The notes under the pieces: model-generated | Seen by the model: the letters and a program-made list of their open reading frames with translations, nothing else | Database searches by the model: none | What the model was told of the DNA's origin: nothing | From: Acanthornis magna | Lineage: Eukaryota; Chordata; Aves; Passeriformes; Acanthizidae | Direction of reading: 5' to 3' | NCBI GenBank assembly: GCA_036785705.1 | Contig: JAWUZG010000015.1 | Location: 62,001-126,000 of the forward strand | Length of the DNA: 64,000 nt | Position numbers and translations under genes: made by a program | Shown here: one piece after another, positions 34,490 to 47,984 of the stretch | How positions within the stretch are numbered: position 1 is the stretch's first letter | Layout of the letters: each line of letters starts with the position of its first letter

Positions 34490-37400
34490 AAACTTCAAGA
34501 AGTCCAGAGAAAAGCTGCACTAACCCACGGGAATCCCGGAGCCAAGCGCCTTGTGTCTGCGTCAGAAGAACACCAAGCGGCTGAAGGCAGTGTCAGCCCA
34601 ATTCAAAAAGGCAGAGCAGCAGGACAGGATGAAGGTTGGTTTAGGAAATGAGACTGGTTTTCCCTTGAAAACTTGTCTTGCCCCTTCTTGTACAGTGGAG
34701 GACTTGGCTGCGCTCGAGGGAGAAGACCCATCATTGCAGAGTGAGCTGGAAGTCAAGAGGCAGACACTGGAGGAATTGCAGCTTCAGAGGGATCTGCTGG
34801 AGCAAGAGAGGGATGATGTTAGCAGGGCCCTGGACACCTTATTCCTAGGCAGCGCCTGTGGGAGTGGGAGTTGTGCCAGCCAGATCAGCCCAGATGCTGT
34901 TTCTGGCTGTAGAAAACAGGGACACTGCTGTGCACACCTGGCTCAGGATGGCACACGCATTTCTTAGCCAGGGAGATGCATGTTCATCAGCCAAATGGTA
35001 GATGGTTCTGCAGAATTTGTTACTTTGGGCAGCCACAGAGCCCCTAAAACAGGGGACGGAGCTGGGGAAGGGTCTGGAGCACAGGTGTGATGAGGAGCAG
35101 CTGAGGGAGCTGCGGGGGGCTCAGCCTGGAGAAAAAGAGGCTCAGGTGGTACCTTCTCTCTCTCTACAACTCCCTGTGACAGGAAGGTGCAGCCAGGTGA
35201 GGGTCAGCCTCTGCTCCCAAGGGAACAAGGGACAGGACAAGAGGAAAAGGCCCCAAGCTGTGCCAGGGGAGGTTTGGATTGGGTATTACAGGAGAGCTGT
35301 GAGAGAGAGAATGGTTTGTTTCTGATGGTCACCGTCAGACAGTCTCACTTCTGGAGTATGGGCAAGGTTTGGCAAATACACAGCAGAGGTTTTGCTTTTG
35401 AAGAAAGGAGCTCAAAACCACAGTTTAGTCGTCAGGCTTGAATACCAGCAAGGGCCATTAGACACCTCCTTTGCTGGTGTCAACTGCTTTGGCCACATCA
35501 GCCAGACTTCCATCACTCATTAAATGACTGCCCACTGTAGGAGCTGTTTCCCTGCCAAGCATGCCCTCCTTACAGAGAGCTGCTTTGCACACTGGAGGAG
35601 GTGACCCTTTGATATGGGTTTTGTTCTAGAAACAGAAATCCTGTATATTTTCATTAGCTTCAGCGAGCAAGATTGCTTTGGCTCAACCTTTCCTGAAAAT
35701 GTCCAGCACTGGAATAGATCCTGATAGAAATGTTGTCTGCCAAGTGGCAGTTGTGGAAGATGCAGTATTTTTGGGTGACAGCACAGGGTTTGGAGTAGGC
35801 ATGTTTGTTGGGAAGGAGCTATCTGGTCCCAGGCAAGCCAGCTGGGCCTGGCACAGCCCTTCCAAGGTAACGGTGCCAGAGGATTTGGCAGCCCTGGCTA
35901 TCAGAGCTGCAGAGGGCAGATGCTGTGAGACTTTGAGCCCAGAGCACAGGAGCTCCTTGTCCTCTGGCTGCCTGCAAGGTGGCACAGGCTGGCTCTGCAC
36001 AGGGCTCCCGAGGAAGGGCTCGAGCTGTACCTTGTCCCACTTCCAGGTTTCCCAGGAGCAAGAGTCGTCGAGCAGGGCTCTGGAGCAGCTGCGCCGAGAG
36101 TCCTCTGGCCAAGGGCACGCGCTGGCCCAGGTGTGCAGAGAGAAGGAGCTGCTGGGCCGGGAGAAGGCTGCTCTTGAGGGCCGACTGGCAGCCATGGAGC
36201 GGCACCGACAAGACCTTTCCAAGCAGCTGGCAGAGGCCAGGTAAAAGCAGGGAGCAGAGCCTGGGCAGGACAGGGCTGAAGCGCTGTAGTGCTAAAGGTG
36301 GTAAGCACTACACAGGGGTTTATTGCATCCTCTGTGCATTTCAGATGTAGATGGGGCTGTTGAGGTCAGGTTGGGCTGGGCTGTCTGTGCTATGGCAGGC
36401 CATAAGGAATGCCTGGGCAATCCCTCAGAGGGTCCTGCTTTGCTCTTGAGATGGCACAAGTGTGCCTTCTCTGTACAGGTTTCCCGTTTTCCATACTCAG
36501 GTGCGGGGATCTCGAGCCATGTCATCCTGGAATAACTGCCTGTGGGTGTGAGGAGCAAGTGACTCGTTTCTCTCTGTATTTGCAACTTGCAGGTCAACGA
36601 GGGAGAGCCTGGAATCCAGCCTGTTTGCTGCTCAGCAGAGGATATCTCAGCTGGAGGCCATCAGGAACCATCTGGAAGCTCAAGTGCTCACAGTCATGCA
36701 GGCCAAGGAGGTGATAGAAGGTGAGAACCTCATGCGCTTTGTTTGTGGTGCTGCCCCTGCCTAGAGAAGCTGCTGTAAAGCCACCTCTGTCCGCAGGGCT
36801 TCTGAGGAGTGGCAGGGCTGGAGGCAGGGCCCTCCTACACTGACACGGAAAGGGCCTGAGGTCAGTAAAGTCAGTAAAGACTCTGCATCTTGCTGTTGGT
36901 TGTGTTTGCAGGAGAAGGGAAGTGCCTCCAACGTGAGCTGGAAGTGGAGAGAACTCTCAGGAAGCAGGAACAGGAAGACACAGCACAACAGCTCTTGCAG
37001 GCAGAGCAGCAGTGTCAGGAAAGCCTCAGGCTTCAGGGAACTGCTCAGCAACTGGAAATAAACAAGCTCCTGCGAGCCCTGGTAGGGGACAATAGGCTCT
37101 GAATTGTCCAGGCCCTGTGGGTTGGTTTAGCACAAGCAGAGCCTGAGGGTGTGAAAGGGCAGCAATCCTCTGCCAGAGGCCTCCTGCTGCTGGGCCGGGC
37201 AGCAGAGCCAGCGGCTCAGACATGGAGGTGTGTGAAGAGCCATGGGATGGTGCTGGGACAGTACCTGCAGCCACAGCTTCAGTGTGGGCGTCAGACGAGT
37301 TCCAGAGCAGCTTGGGCGGTGCCCAGCCAAAGCATGGCAGCCCAGGGCGGCATTGTCCCCAAGTCCCATCTGCCACAGGGCAGATGCCAACGCAGAGCAG

Positions 37401-40400
37401 ATGCCAACGCAGAGCAGATGCCAACACAGAGCAGATGCAAATGCAGAGCAGATGTAAATTCAGAGCAGATGCAAATGCAGAGCAGATGTAAATTCAGAGC
37501 AGATGCCCACAGTGCTGCCGGCTGCAGGCGTGGGAGCTGGGTTCCCTTCTTGCTGTGCTTGCACGATGAACAGAGGGATAAGCTTGGGGCTGGAAGCAAA
37601 TGGATCAGGCCCTTTGTCCCTGGTCCTTCAGCCCTTGTGACTGGGGCATCAGAGAGGGGAAGGTGACACCTCCTTTCTTGAATGGTTGCGCTCAATGCTT
37701 GTGAAGGGATTTCTCAACAAAAATGATTTCATGAGTGTCTGATTCTTGCACATGCTGAGCCTCCTTTCCCGTTCCCTGAGAGGACACAGTTTCTGGAGGG
37801 CAGAAAGCCGTGCTGTTGTCTTTTCAGGTTGGGGTTTGTGGGAGGGATGAAGCTTCACAGTTTTCAGTGAGGAGCTTGCCTGGGACTTCATCTTGAAGAT
37901 TTTTCCTCCCCTCCCCAGGCAAGTGAGTGGGAAAGGTACCATGCAGAGATGCTAGAGATGCTGGAGCAATTGGAAAAAAAGAAGGCAGAGAGAGAGCGGG
38001 AGCACGAGAAGGTGCTGTTTGAGATGAGGCAGAAAGTTGCCACCCTGCAGGCTCAACAAGAAGATGAACGAACTAGATTTGAAAATGCCAAGCGAGAGGT
38101 AACGACTGTGAAATGAGAATTTTTGATTTTTTCCAAGGCTGGAGCTGTGGGAGATGGCAGGATAGGGAGTTGTGTGGAGCATGCCCTCCATGTATTCTAC
38201 ACTGAATTTGGGGAGGTGAAAGCTGAACGGGGCTATCTTTGGAACTAGGAATGAGCCTTCTCATAGGAAGCCAGGCAGAAACATTGGGTTTCAGTTGAGA
38301 TTTTTGTGCTGCTCTTGTGTTCTGTATTTCTAAGAGTTACCTCAGAGCATCTTCACTGTTCTCTTACCACTCCTCTTTTGGTGTGTACTGCTAGGTGTTC
38401 ATAGCCAAACTTAGTTTGTAGGGCTTTTCTTTTGTGGGCACGGGGAGGGCGCAGCAGGAACGCTGACAAGGGAAAAATCTTTTTAAAGACTCGTCTGGAG
38501 TATTGCTGAACAGTAACCCAAAGATGTCTTCTGGGCTGTGTTGTAAGTCACCTGCTGGGAAACTGTGTCTCCCCCGGGGCAGACAGCGGCCCAGGGGAGC
38601 AGCAGCCGAGTGCTCTGGGAGCACATGAGCGCATCAGTCTTTGCCTCTTGCCACGCAGATGTTGCAGGGCACGTGTGAAGCCCTGTGCTCTTGCTTTCTG
38701 TGCAGGTCCTGCTGGAAGAGCAGAATGAGAAGAGGGCTTTGTCAGAGACGCTGCTCCAAACTCAGGCAGAGCTAAGCCGAGCCTGCCAGCAGGTGCAGCA
38801 GCTCAGGCAGGAGGTGAGAGAGCAGCAAGAGAAGGGGCAGGTAAGTCTGAGTAGGCAGGGAGCAGAGTGCAGGGCAGTGACAAGGGCACAAAAGGCAGGA
38901 CCTGGGACTGAGGAGGCAAGGGCTGCTTCAGACCCTGGGAGCACAGAGCCTGGTAAGCTCCAGAGCTCAGCCCCAGGAAGGAAGGCTTGCAATGGAAGCA
39001 GGGCTGCGTAGAGAAGCCAAAAGAAGTAGCAGAGGGAATGGGATTTTGAGACAGCAAGTGGAAAGAGCTGGGCCTGAGGGCAGGTCCCAGGAAGTTGCTC
39101 TGCATTTTGTTACCAGACCATGGAGGCAAAGCTGCAAGCTGAGCTGCAGGAAGCTCAGAGTGAAATCCAGGCAGAGCAGAAGAGGCACAAGGAAGAACTC
39201 CAAGGCATCAAAGAGGAAATGAATCTCCTCCTTGGGCAGAGGGAGGCTCTCCAAAAGCAGGTGAGTGAAACAGCAGTGGCACCACAGTCATCCAGCAGGG
39301 GCTCTGTGCCCTTCTTGCTTTTCCATGGCAGAGCAGCAGCTAACGTGGTGGTCCCTGGGGCTGCCTCGTGCTGTGGGCTCCATGGCAGCTGCTCTGAAGG
39401 CCCCTCAGTGCTCTGCTAAGTCTCAGCTGCTGCCCTGGACAGCTGGGCTGGTCCTCTGGGCTGTTGGCCAGCAACCATCAGCATGGATTCCTGCTGGCCT
39501 CTTCCTGCTAGCCTTGGTTGTGTGGAGCTTTTTCGGGTGCCCTTCGTGAGCCACTTGAGTTTTGAAATAAGTTGTCCATATCCATTGCAAATCTGGTCCT
39601 CTCAGAACAGGCAGGAACACAAAGTTGGCCTTTGCCTTTCCTCACAGCCTCTGCTGTGGCTGACAGTGGCAGGCTGTGGCTGTAGCCTCTGACTGCTTTG
39701 TTCTCTTTGACTTGAGGTGGGAGAGTTGACATCTCAGCTGGCAGCCTCCAGGGAGTGGCAGGAAACCACTGTCCAGAGAGCCCAGCAAGATGTGAGGGAT
39801 GCCCAGGAGCAGTCCATTCAGAAAGCGTTGGAGGTTGAGCATATCTGGAAGATGCTGGAGGAGGCAGAAAATCAGAACGAGGAGCTGCAAGGGAAACTGC
39901 AGAACTTGGAGAAGGAAAGGAGTCAATGGGAAGATGTAGCGCGTGAAAATTCAGAATATCAGACTTCCCCGAATGCCCTAGAGAGGGAAAATGCCAGGTA
40001 AGTGCAAGCCTGTGGGACTCTGCATTGGGAGCAATGGATTCCCTCAGGGGCTCTGGCAGCATTTCCTAAGTGGCAGAGTTCTGAACTCTCCCTGCAGATG
40101 TGTCTCGTTTTCTGGATGTTGTGTTTCCTTTTCTTTTAAGCCTTCAGTTACAGTTTTCTCTGAAGACAAAGGCTTTTGGGGTAGCTCTTTCCCTCTGGGG
40201 AGGTGTTGTGTTGTTAGGTGGGTGTGTTAACACTGTCCCAGCTGCAGCGTAAGGGGCTGGACACATCCAGCAGCTCCACCTTGGGTCCTGTAAGTTGAAG
40301 TTTTTGGGATCTGGATCAGCTCTGGCATTGTGATGCCTTTGCTTGGCAGAACCATCTTAAGGCCCTGATTTCTGATAGAAGACAGATTCCCCTCAGAGGC

Positions 40401-43400
40401 ACCCAAGAAACAAGAAGGTCTCTGTTGCGTCGTTGCTCATCAAATGGCCCCGGGTGCCTGGAAGAGGTCGAGCAGGGTCCCTGCCAGCCTCCACAGTGCA
40501 CAGGTGTTAGTGACTGTGCAAAGAATGCAAGAAACAAGACCAAGGTTAGGGGGGCTCCTCCAGCTGATCAAGTCTTGTCAGTCTTCAATGTTGCAGGATT
40601 CTTCTTGCAAGCAGAAGACAAGGAAAAGGCAGGCCACTCTTGCTTGCCTGGAGGTTTCTGCATCTGCCATCACGTTGTGCTCCAAGCCTCTGTCGCCACT
40701 TCTGCTCTTGGCCTTTGTTTCTCTCCAGCAGAAAGTAGCATGGGTGCTGGTAAATCTTAGGGAACTTCCCAGAGGTCCCCTGGCTGTCAGGTGCTACTCC
40801 TCCTACCTGGACATACAAGATGGGGGAAGGAAAATGTCTCTTCCATGTTGACCAAAGCTTGTGCCCTTGGAGCCTGGTTAGTCAGAAGAGAATTGTTCCT
40901 CTCCCCTACTGTCTTCATTGCAAGACTTTGTTAGGTCCGTTTTCATATTCCCACCTTAAGAAGGAGGCAGGGCATGTAGGCAGGAACTCCCCATTCTTTC
41001 ATGAAGAAAAGCAGAGTGGGCACATGCTGGGCTGTGAGCGCAGGGGCAACAAACAGCCAAGTTTAGACAAACTTCATCAGACAGAGCACTTTTCCCCGAG
41101 CTGGTGCAAGTGCTCAGAGTTTATAAAATGTGATGTTACGTAGTAATGAGTTGCATGCTTCTCTTCTAGGCTGATTCTGTCTCTGAAGGAAAAGGATCTG
41201 TGCCTGAGAGCACTAGAAGAGAAGAACTTGGTGCTGAAGAACCAGGCGCGTCACCTTCATTGTGCTCTTCAGGAGGCCAAGCCGCTCAACTCCGAGCACA
41301 GAAGAGAACTGCAGGAGCTCAACATGCAGGTAACCTGTGCCCTGGCATCCTCTTCTCCAGGGACACACAACACCACCTTCGGCTTGGAGGCCCCAACTGC
41401 TTTCTGCTCCCAGCAGCCTCCACTGCTGCCGTGTGCTGCCCGGGGCTGCTGCTGCAGCCTGAGGCCAAGGCTGGATCTGGTGTCTGCTGCCACCAATATT
41501 TTCCCCACTTCTCTGCCGGGTGCTGGCAGGAAATGTGGGAGGAGAAGCAGCAGCAGACTCCTTTGGAGCTTCTCCATCCCTATGTTAGCAGTGTTGTCCC
41601 AGATGGAGTTGGTGCCTGTGCCGGGCACTGAGCAGTGTGGGCACGCAGACGTGGCTATGGCAGGCTGGGGAGGGCACTTCCACCGCAGCCAGTTCAGCCG
41701 GTGTTCAGAGCTGCACCCTCAAGGATGCCCATTGCCTCCCTTTCCCTGTTTTCACCACATTTGTCTTAGTTGGAATCCTTGCTTCTGCGCCTTCTCTTTT
41801 GGGCATGTTTTTTGTTTGAAGTCATTTCTCCTTTGTTGCTCTCCCTACTGCCCATTCTGCTGCCCCAGGAGCAGTCCTGTCCCTGAGGCTCTGTGCATCC
41901 ATCTTCCAGATGCAGGCCCTGCAGGAGACAGTGCTGGAGAAGGAGGCTGCCCAGGCAACTCAGGAGAAGCAGCTGCTGCAGGAGCTGGAGGAGTCCCGAG
42001 CAGGAGAGCGGCGCTTCAGGGACTCTGTGCACGTGCTGGAGGCTGAGGTGTCTGAGCTGCATGTGAGGCTCCAGAGCTCTGAGGAAAGAGCAGAGGCCAC
42101 GGCCACACAGCATAAGGCCTTGGAGCTGGAGCTGAGGAACACACAGGCTCAGAGGGACAATCTCAGGGCTCACAATCAAGAGCTGCTGAAGGAGTTGCAG
42201 GAAAGTGAACGAGGTACAGCTTCTCCTCTCCCACTCACTGCCCCATCCTGTCTCACCAGCAGGGATCTCTGATGCCACACAGAGGAAAAGGGCAGTGTCC
42301 AGAGATGGCAGAGGGGAAAAACAGCCAGCAGGAGATGTATCCATCCAAGTGCCAGAGAAAGATGCCAGCCACTGGTGGCTGGCAGTGCCATCTGGCTGTG
42401 CTGTGGCTGATCCCGTGCACAGCTGGTGCCTTTCAGGTGCCATGTCAGTGCTAAGGAGCTGTAGCTGGATGCCTCAGCTCGACTCCCCCAAACTCCAGGC
42501 CCTGCCAGAGGCTCCAGGCTATTGGCCTCTCCGGAGCAGGGCTGCACAGGCATCCCCACTCCTTTCTCTGCCTTTGATTGCTCACTCTGCACAAGCCCAA
42601 GAGCAAACACACTTTCGTATTCCTCTGAACCTTGCCCCTTTCAGTCCTGCTTTTTTCTCTGCCTGGAAGTTTCCTTCATTTGTGTCAGTTTTTGGAAGTC
42701 CTTGTGGGCTTAGGGCCTGGCAAATACAGGCAGGCAGAGAAGACAGTGCTGTTGTCTCTGCAGGATGCACATCAGTTTGCCTTGGCTTTGCTTTTCCCCT
42801 TCTCCTTCCCTGGTGCAGACTGGAGGAGGGAAGAAGTCAAGGACACCTCCCGAGAAATTGCCCTGAAGACAGAGGCCACTAAAATACAGGAAGAGGCTGT
42901 GATTCTTCGTCAGGAGGTGGCATCTGTCCTGAAGAAACTGGAAAGCGTGGAGAAGGAAAGGAAGGATGTGCTGGTGAGAATGGCCAATGCCATGAAGGGC
43001 CATTTCTTAGCTATGTTTGGAGCTTGTATGAATATTTCTAAGGAGCACCTTTTTCCAGTTTAACTTTTCCAATTATATTCTTCTGAACAAGGAGGAAAAC
43101 ATGATGGTGTCCTGTCAAGCCCAGTTACAGTTTTGGCTGCTGATTTTCCTCCATGCTGGAGTTTTGTTCCCTAGAAGCTTTAGTTCTCAATGCCCATGCT
43201 TGTCTCTATGGGCATTGCATGGTTTGGGCAATTCCTCGTGTCCAGACCCATGTTCCGATTTCTAAATATCTGGCCCTGGCACAAGGGGGGAGAAGACCAA
43301 GTTTGCTGTTAATAGAAAGGTGCTTGGCCTTGGCCATCTGAGAGCAGCCAGTGAAGAGAAAAGAGAGAAAAGCAAAGTGCAGATCCAGATGAGGACGTGT

Positions 43401-43943
43401 CCCTGCAAGGGGAGAACTTGTCCTGAGTGCCAGCAGAGAATGACAGACTGATCTGGCCGTTGCTGCTTCAAGAGAGGACAGTGGGGCTCTTGGGGATGGA
43501 GCCATGGAAACTGCACACAGGAGAGGTCGAAAACCACGCCTGTTACCCCAAACCCAGGGAATGAAATGTTGGGTGTGTTTGCTCTTCCATTTCTCCCTGA
43601 TGGAGAGCACATCCTCACGGCACTGCCTAAATCCTGCTTAGGGAGGACTGAAATGCTGGCTGCAGTTCTGGCAGCTCCTCCTCAAAGGAGCACTCGAGTG
43701 GAGCTGCAAGAGGTCGGGGAAGAGCAGAAAGGAAGCTGGGATGGGCTGAGCGAGCTGGGAAAGACACAGCGTCAAGGGGGGGCCCAGCAAAGGTCTGCAG
43801 CATCCCGAGAGGCAGGGAGAGAGAGGCAGTCTGTGCTGGCCCCTGGGGCAGGAGTCCAGATCTGGGATGGAAAGCAAACTGAGAGAAGGAATGAGTGGCT
43901 CTTTGTCTCTCTTTTGCAGCTGGGGCCCGAGGCAGGAGGCTGA
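34490..43943 (+). CDS. CEP250/rootletin-like coiled-coil gene, copy 3 (E3-E12 intact)
   Basis: Exons: E3 36047-36240, E4 36593-36720, E5 36912-37081, E6 37919-38098, E7 38706-38840, E8 39117-39260, E9 39717-39997, E10 41170-41329, E11 41910-42213, E12 42819-42973, last exon from 43920. E1 (34490-34634) and E2 (from 34696) are less certain. All frames E1-E12 are open here: the E1 codon is CAA and E12 reads CCCGAG without a stop. This makes copy 3 the best candidate for a functional gene. Private changes include ETVLEKE instead of EAMLEKE at the start of E11 and CAT (His) at the codon that is CGT (Arg) in copies 2 and 4. If E13 is spliced in the phase set by E12, the protein ends with the short tail LGPEAGG. 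Confidence 0.72.
35052..35296 (+). mobile_element. CR1 LINE fragment (unit 3)
   Basis: Same remnant. It shares the variant caggtggtacc with unit 4, where units 1 and 2 read cagggggcacc. Just beyond its end, unit 3 has a private four-base gaga insertion near 35307. Confidence 0.9.
37381..37499 (+). repeat. 17-bp minisatellite, 7 copies (unit 3)
   Basis: Seven copies (119 bp). Relative to the five-copy form, the terminal pair (caaatgc, taaattc) is duplicated, while in unit 1 the inner copies expanded instead. Confidence 0.97.
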
Positions 43944-44200
43944 AGCAGGTCGGAACAAGGGTGTCAGCCAGCACCTCTCGACCGCTTCAGCACTGCCTCG
44001 CAAACGCACGGCAGCACACCTGCAGCTCCCGCCCAGGGGCCTCCAGACTCTGCAGCACCTGAGCAGGGCCTTGCGCCTCTCTCAGTAGGCCCTGCTGCAC
44101 TGGCAGCTGACCATGAGGGCAGCGGCGGCGGCAGGACCACCCTGAGCTGTGTGGGGAGGAGCCAGGAGCCCTCCTGCGCCTCGGCAGATGCCACTCCCTC

Positions 44201-44302
44201 TGTAAATACTGGGAAGATGTAAATAGTGTAGATAGAAAGATAGTGAGACTGTAAATAGAATAATTTCATTTAAAAGTGCCACTTTCTTTAAAACTGTAAA
44301 TA
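44201..44302 (+). promoter_or_regulatory. Four Pumilio-type motifs in the 3' UTR (unit 3)
   Basis: TGTAAATA at 44201, 44218, 44250 and 44295, all intact. Confidence 0.6.
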
Positions 44303-44316
44303 TACCAATGCTTGGG

Positions 44317-44322
44317 AATAAA
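44317..44322 (+). terminator. Polyadenylation signal AATAAA (unit 3)
   Basis: Same signal, with conserved context on both sides. Confidence 0.75.
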
Positions 44323-45030
44323 CGTTCTTATCTGGAAAAGATGAGACTTGTTTTTCACTGGTCCAGTGAGGCTCTTGCCAGCTCTTGTGCCATTTCCCCT
44401 CCAGGGGCCAGAGCTGTTCCCTGTGATGAGAAATGGGAATTTGAGGTGATACCGAACCAAGGGGTGAAGAGAGCACCATTGGGATTGGCGATGGGTGAGA
44501 GACTGAGTGTTTCTTCTTTTCCCTTTTCTGTCTTTTTTCCCCTGTTCCTTTTCCCTTTCTCTTTTTCCTTCCAAGGCCCTGGCACTCTGCTGGGACGCTT
44601 GGCTTGCCGCACTGTTACCACCACAGGCAGCCCGAGGGGCAGCTCGGCTGCTCTCCACAGGCTGTCAGTGCCCAGCTCCAGCCCTGCCACAGCCCGAGGC
44701 CACGGATGCCATGGGGAGGCTGTCCCGGCAGGGAGAGCTGCTCTCCACCTGCCAGTGGCTGCACGGGGGCCAGGCCCATGCTCTCTGGCACCTACAAGTC
44801 TGTAGCGTTGAAAGCCCCGGCTGTGCGAAACAGATCCTGGGAATTAAGCAGCTGCAGACCTTTGACGTTCTGTATCTCTCCTTCCCTCTTCAGGCTGGGC
44901 TGCATTTTTCTTTTTTTCTCTCTCTTTTTCTTTGAAAATCCCCCTTGAATCAGAAAAAGCCATGAACTGAGTGCCGTGAATGATTTTTCTCCTGCCCCCT
45001 TTTTCTCTTTCTTCCTCTTTCTTCCTCTCT

Positions 45031-45200
45031 CTCCATCTCTCTCCATCTCTCTCCATCTCTCTCCATCTCTCTCCATCTCTCTCCATCTCTCTCCATCTCT
45101 CTCCATCTCTCTCCTTCTCTCTCCTTCTCTCTCCTTCTCTCTCCTTCTCTCTCCTTCTCTCTCCTTCTCTCTCCTTCTCACTCCATCTCTCTCCTCCTCT
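45031..45200 (+). repeat. Decamer CT microsatellite (unit 3)
   Basis: About eight catctctctc-type copies, seven cttctctctc-type copies, then one more catctctctc-type copy and a degenerate copy. Confidence 0.95.
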
Positions 45201-45857
45201 CTCTCTTTCTCCCTTTCTTATTTCTTCCCTTCTCCCAAGCCCAAGGGCCAAAAGCAGCACAGCCTCAGCAGGGATCACGCCTGCGAGCTGGGGCCTCCAG
45301 CCCAGCACCACCTGCTCAGATGCTTTCTGGGCATAAGCAGAGCTGTCCTTTGCTCCCTGCTGACGGCTCGAGGGCCTCGGGGAACCTGTGCGCCCGTGCA
45401 GCCCCGAGCACTGTCAGATGTGCCCTCCGCAGCGGTGTTGCCGTGGCAGGCAGAGCGAGAGGTGGGGCTGAGGCCTGAGCCAGACAGAGGCCCTGCAGCA
45501 GGCAGGTGCAGCTCTTCTTTTCCCCACAGGCTTTGTGCCCTGCTCGGAAACCAAGTCCCATCCAATGGAGCACAAAACCTCCCTCAGACACAGACGAGTG
45601 TTCTTAAAGATGACTGAAAAATACCTGCGGGGGACTGAGTGGGCCTGAGTTGAGCCAAGGGGGAACGGTTCCCTTTGGGAATAACAAGATCACTTTTCCT
45701 TTCTTTGTGTGGCCAGCTGAGTGACTCACTTGGCTGGCCATGCTCCTGAAACTTGCATCCTGCTTGCTCTGACTTTGGTCTGCATGCCTATGGGGGCAAG
45801 GGAAGATGGCGACTGCGAGTCCCAGTGAGCTGCTCCATCAGCACACCGGTGCCTTGC

Positions 45858-46080
45858 TGTCTTGGTTTGAAAGAGAGGTGTCTGCTAAGGAAGGTAGGAA
45901 CCTCCTTTAGAATAGAGAATGTGACCCTTCCCTTCCCTCTGAATTATTATAACTTTGGAATCAAGAGCTTTCAGGCAAAGATATGGGAAAAGGAATAACA
46001 GTTCCTTACTAGTATCTATAAGGAGGCAAACAAGCAACAACAACAGTAGCAATAACAAACAAAAACTAGAAAAACCCAGT
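45858..46080 (+). mobile_element. Fragment resembling a passerine retroviral LTR (unit 3)
   Basis: Same fragment. It has one difference from units 1, 2 and 4 (caagagctttc for caagggctttc). Confidence 0.55.
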
Positions 46081-46349
46081 GGCACATGTCCGTGGGCTGC
46101 CAAGCACTTTCCCATTTGGTGCAGTCACGGTCACAGCCAGCGGGGGCTGCCTCCCTGCCTGGCCCCGTGTCTCCAGACACACACTGGCCTCTCTTGCACA
46201 GCCCCCAGCAAGAGCTTTTTGCCCCCAGTGTTGTCTGGTGCAATTCAGGGGTCTCTGGGCAGAGATGTCCTTGCCTGCATGTCCAGAGGTCCTTTTGCTC
46301 CGTGTTTGCTGACAGGTTTCTCTGACCTTTTCTCCCATCCAGTGTGCAG

Positions 46350-46463
46350 GTGCAACAAAAAGGGAGGAGTGCCAAGAAAATATTTGGGACATTTGACATC
46401 TCGGATGCCAAGAGATTGGATGTGCCCCAGTCTGCCCAGCACAGCAGGTTGACTTCTGGACAG
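46350..46463 (+). CDS. Candidate 38-codon spacer exon (unit 3)
   Basis: The exon and both splice sites are intact. The read-through frame stays open to 46781, as in unit 1. Confidence 0.33.
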
Positions 46464-47861
46464 GTGAGAACAGACTCTTCCTTGGTGGCAGGAACACAGC
46501 CCTTGGCAAAGCACACGTCCGTCAGAAAGCAGAGGAGCAGCTGTGGGCTGAGCTGTTCTGCCCAGGCCAGGAGAGCCCTGAGCGCTGCTCCCAGGGCTGG
46601 CATCTCCTCGGCTCCAGAGCAGACTGAGAGCTCTGTGCCGCAGCTGCTGTGGCTGTGCCCGCTGCAAAGCGAGAGGAGGTGGCAGCAGCTGCCTCTCTGC
46701 CAGCAGCCAGCCCTGCAGCCACAAGGCTGTGGTGTCAGGAAAGAAGAGTTGGAGGAGTTTCAAGGCCTCAGCAGTGCTTGAAGGCTCATTCTCCCACTGG
46801 GCTTTGTTGCCCACATTGTGCTCTGCTCCTGTGTGGAATGCTCTGTAGTTTGGCAGAGGGAGAGTTTGCTCCCTGTTTGTGGGCTGGCTGTCCAGGAGCT
46901 TGCTGTTCAAAGCAGCTCCTGGCCCAAAGCTGGCCATGGGGAGCTGCTCCTGCCGTGCCCACGCAAGGGGAGGCACCACGTGGGGGGTTGGATTTGGCAT
47001 GGGAAGGAATGGAGCAGGTGAGCAGAGCGGTGGACTAAACTGAGCAGAGTTTTGGACCGAGGGCTGAACAGCAGCTGCCCTGCTGGTGCTTCGAGGATGC
47101 TTCCCGAGACAAGAGATTTCTGAGGGACAGCACTTGCAGTGTTTGAAACAAGGGACTCATCTCTGTCAAAAACGAGGCAGCTCTCTTTGTTTTATAAAAA
47201 ACAAAACTCAAATTTAGTAAGAACACAAAACCAGGAGGAATAAAATCATAAAAGAAATCCGGGTCCCAGTGATCAGAGACACTTAATGCCAAAAAAAAGG
47301 CAAAATGACCCAAGACAAGGAGATCAACAGTGCTCGAGCTTGCTAGTGATGCCTTCAGGTATTTCTAGTTTTTTACTCTTCATGTAGCTGTAACTTGCTG
47401 TAGTTCTGTGCTTCTTACAAAGTGCTAAAATCCCCCGCTCCCAGCACCTTTAGCCAAAACAAGGCTCTCTGAGTACAGATTCAAGGACATGTTCATTGCC
47501 TTAGGGCCCAAAAATATGTAAACAACTGTGAGATGGGGGGAGCAGGCCTGGGGTGGTTAACATCATCACCTGAGAGTGTGATTGGAGAATTAAGGGCCAA
47601 TATGCTATCTTTTAGCAATCTTTTAGGCCAATCTTTTAGGCAACACTAGGGCTCAATTCCAAGCAAAAGAAAGGTTGGAAAGCCGGCCTAGTTCTTCCAG
47701 CACCGGGCTATGCCTGGGTTAGTCCCGAGCAGAGAGTCCCAGCAGTTGACTCCGGAACTCGCGCAGGCAAAAGAGCAGGCTCCTGCACCTGTGTGTCATT
47801 TTCCTACCCCTCTTGGCCCCTCTCAGCACCACCCATTGCCGCGCCTCCCAGCCAGGAACTG

Positions 47862-47984
47862 ATTGGTAGAGTTCCTTTAATGTCCAGTTCATTGGATGGA
47901 GTCCTGGCGATGACGTAAGGTCCTTTTGACCAATGGCTCGTTGTCTCCGGGCAGGGGTGTTCCTCAGACTTTTAGGCGGGAAAA
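47862..47984 (+). promoter_or_regulatory. Promoter-like block, unit 4
   Basis: CCAAT boxes at 47862, 47891 and 47930, TGACGTAA at 47911-47918 and GGCGGGAAAA at 47975-47984 are intact. This block lies outside the indel-rich part of the unit. Confidence 0.55.

Larger units (their letters stand above)
31199..46826 (+). repeat. Tandem repeat unit 3 (15,628 bp)
   Basis: Third copy. It has seven minisatellite copies and a mixed CT tract. Parts of it (for example the E1 exon codon, the promoter-flank variants near 32133 and 32367, and the intron 10 variant near 41457) match unit 4. Other parts match unit 1. Its gene is one of the two with the best-preserved reading frame. Confidence 0.97.
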
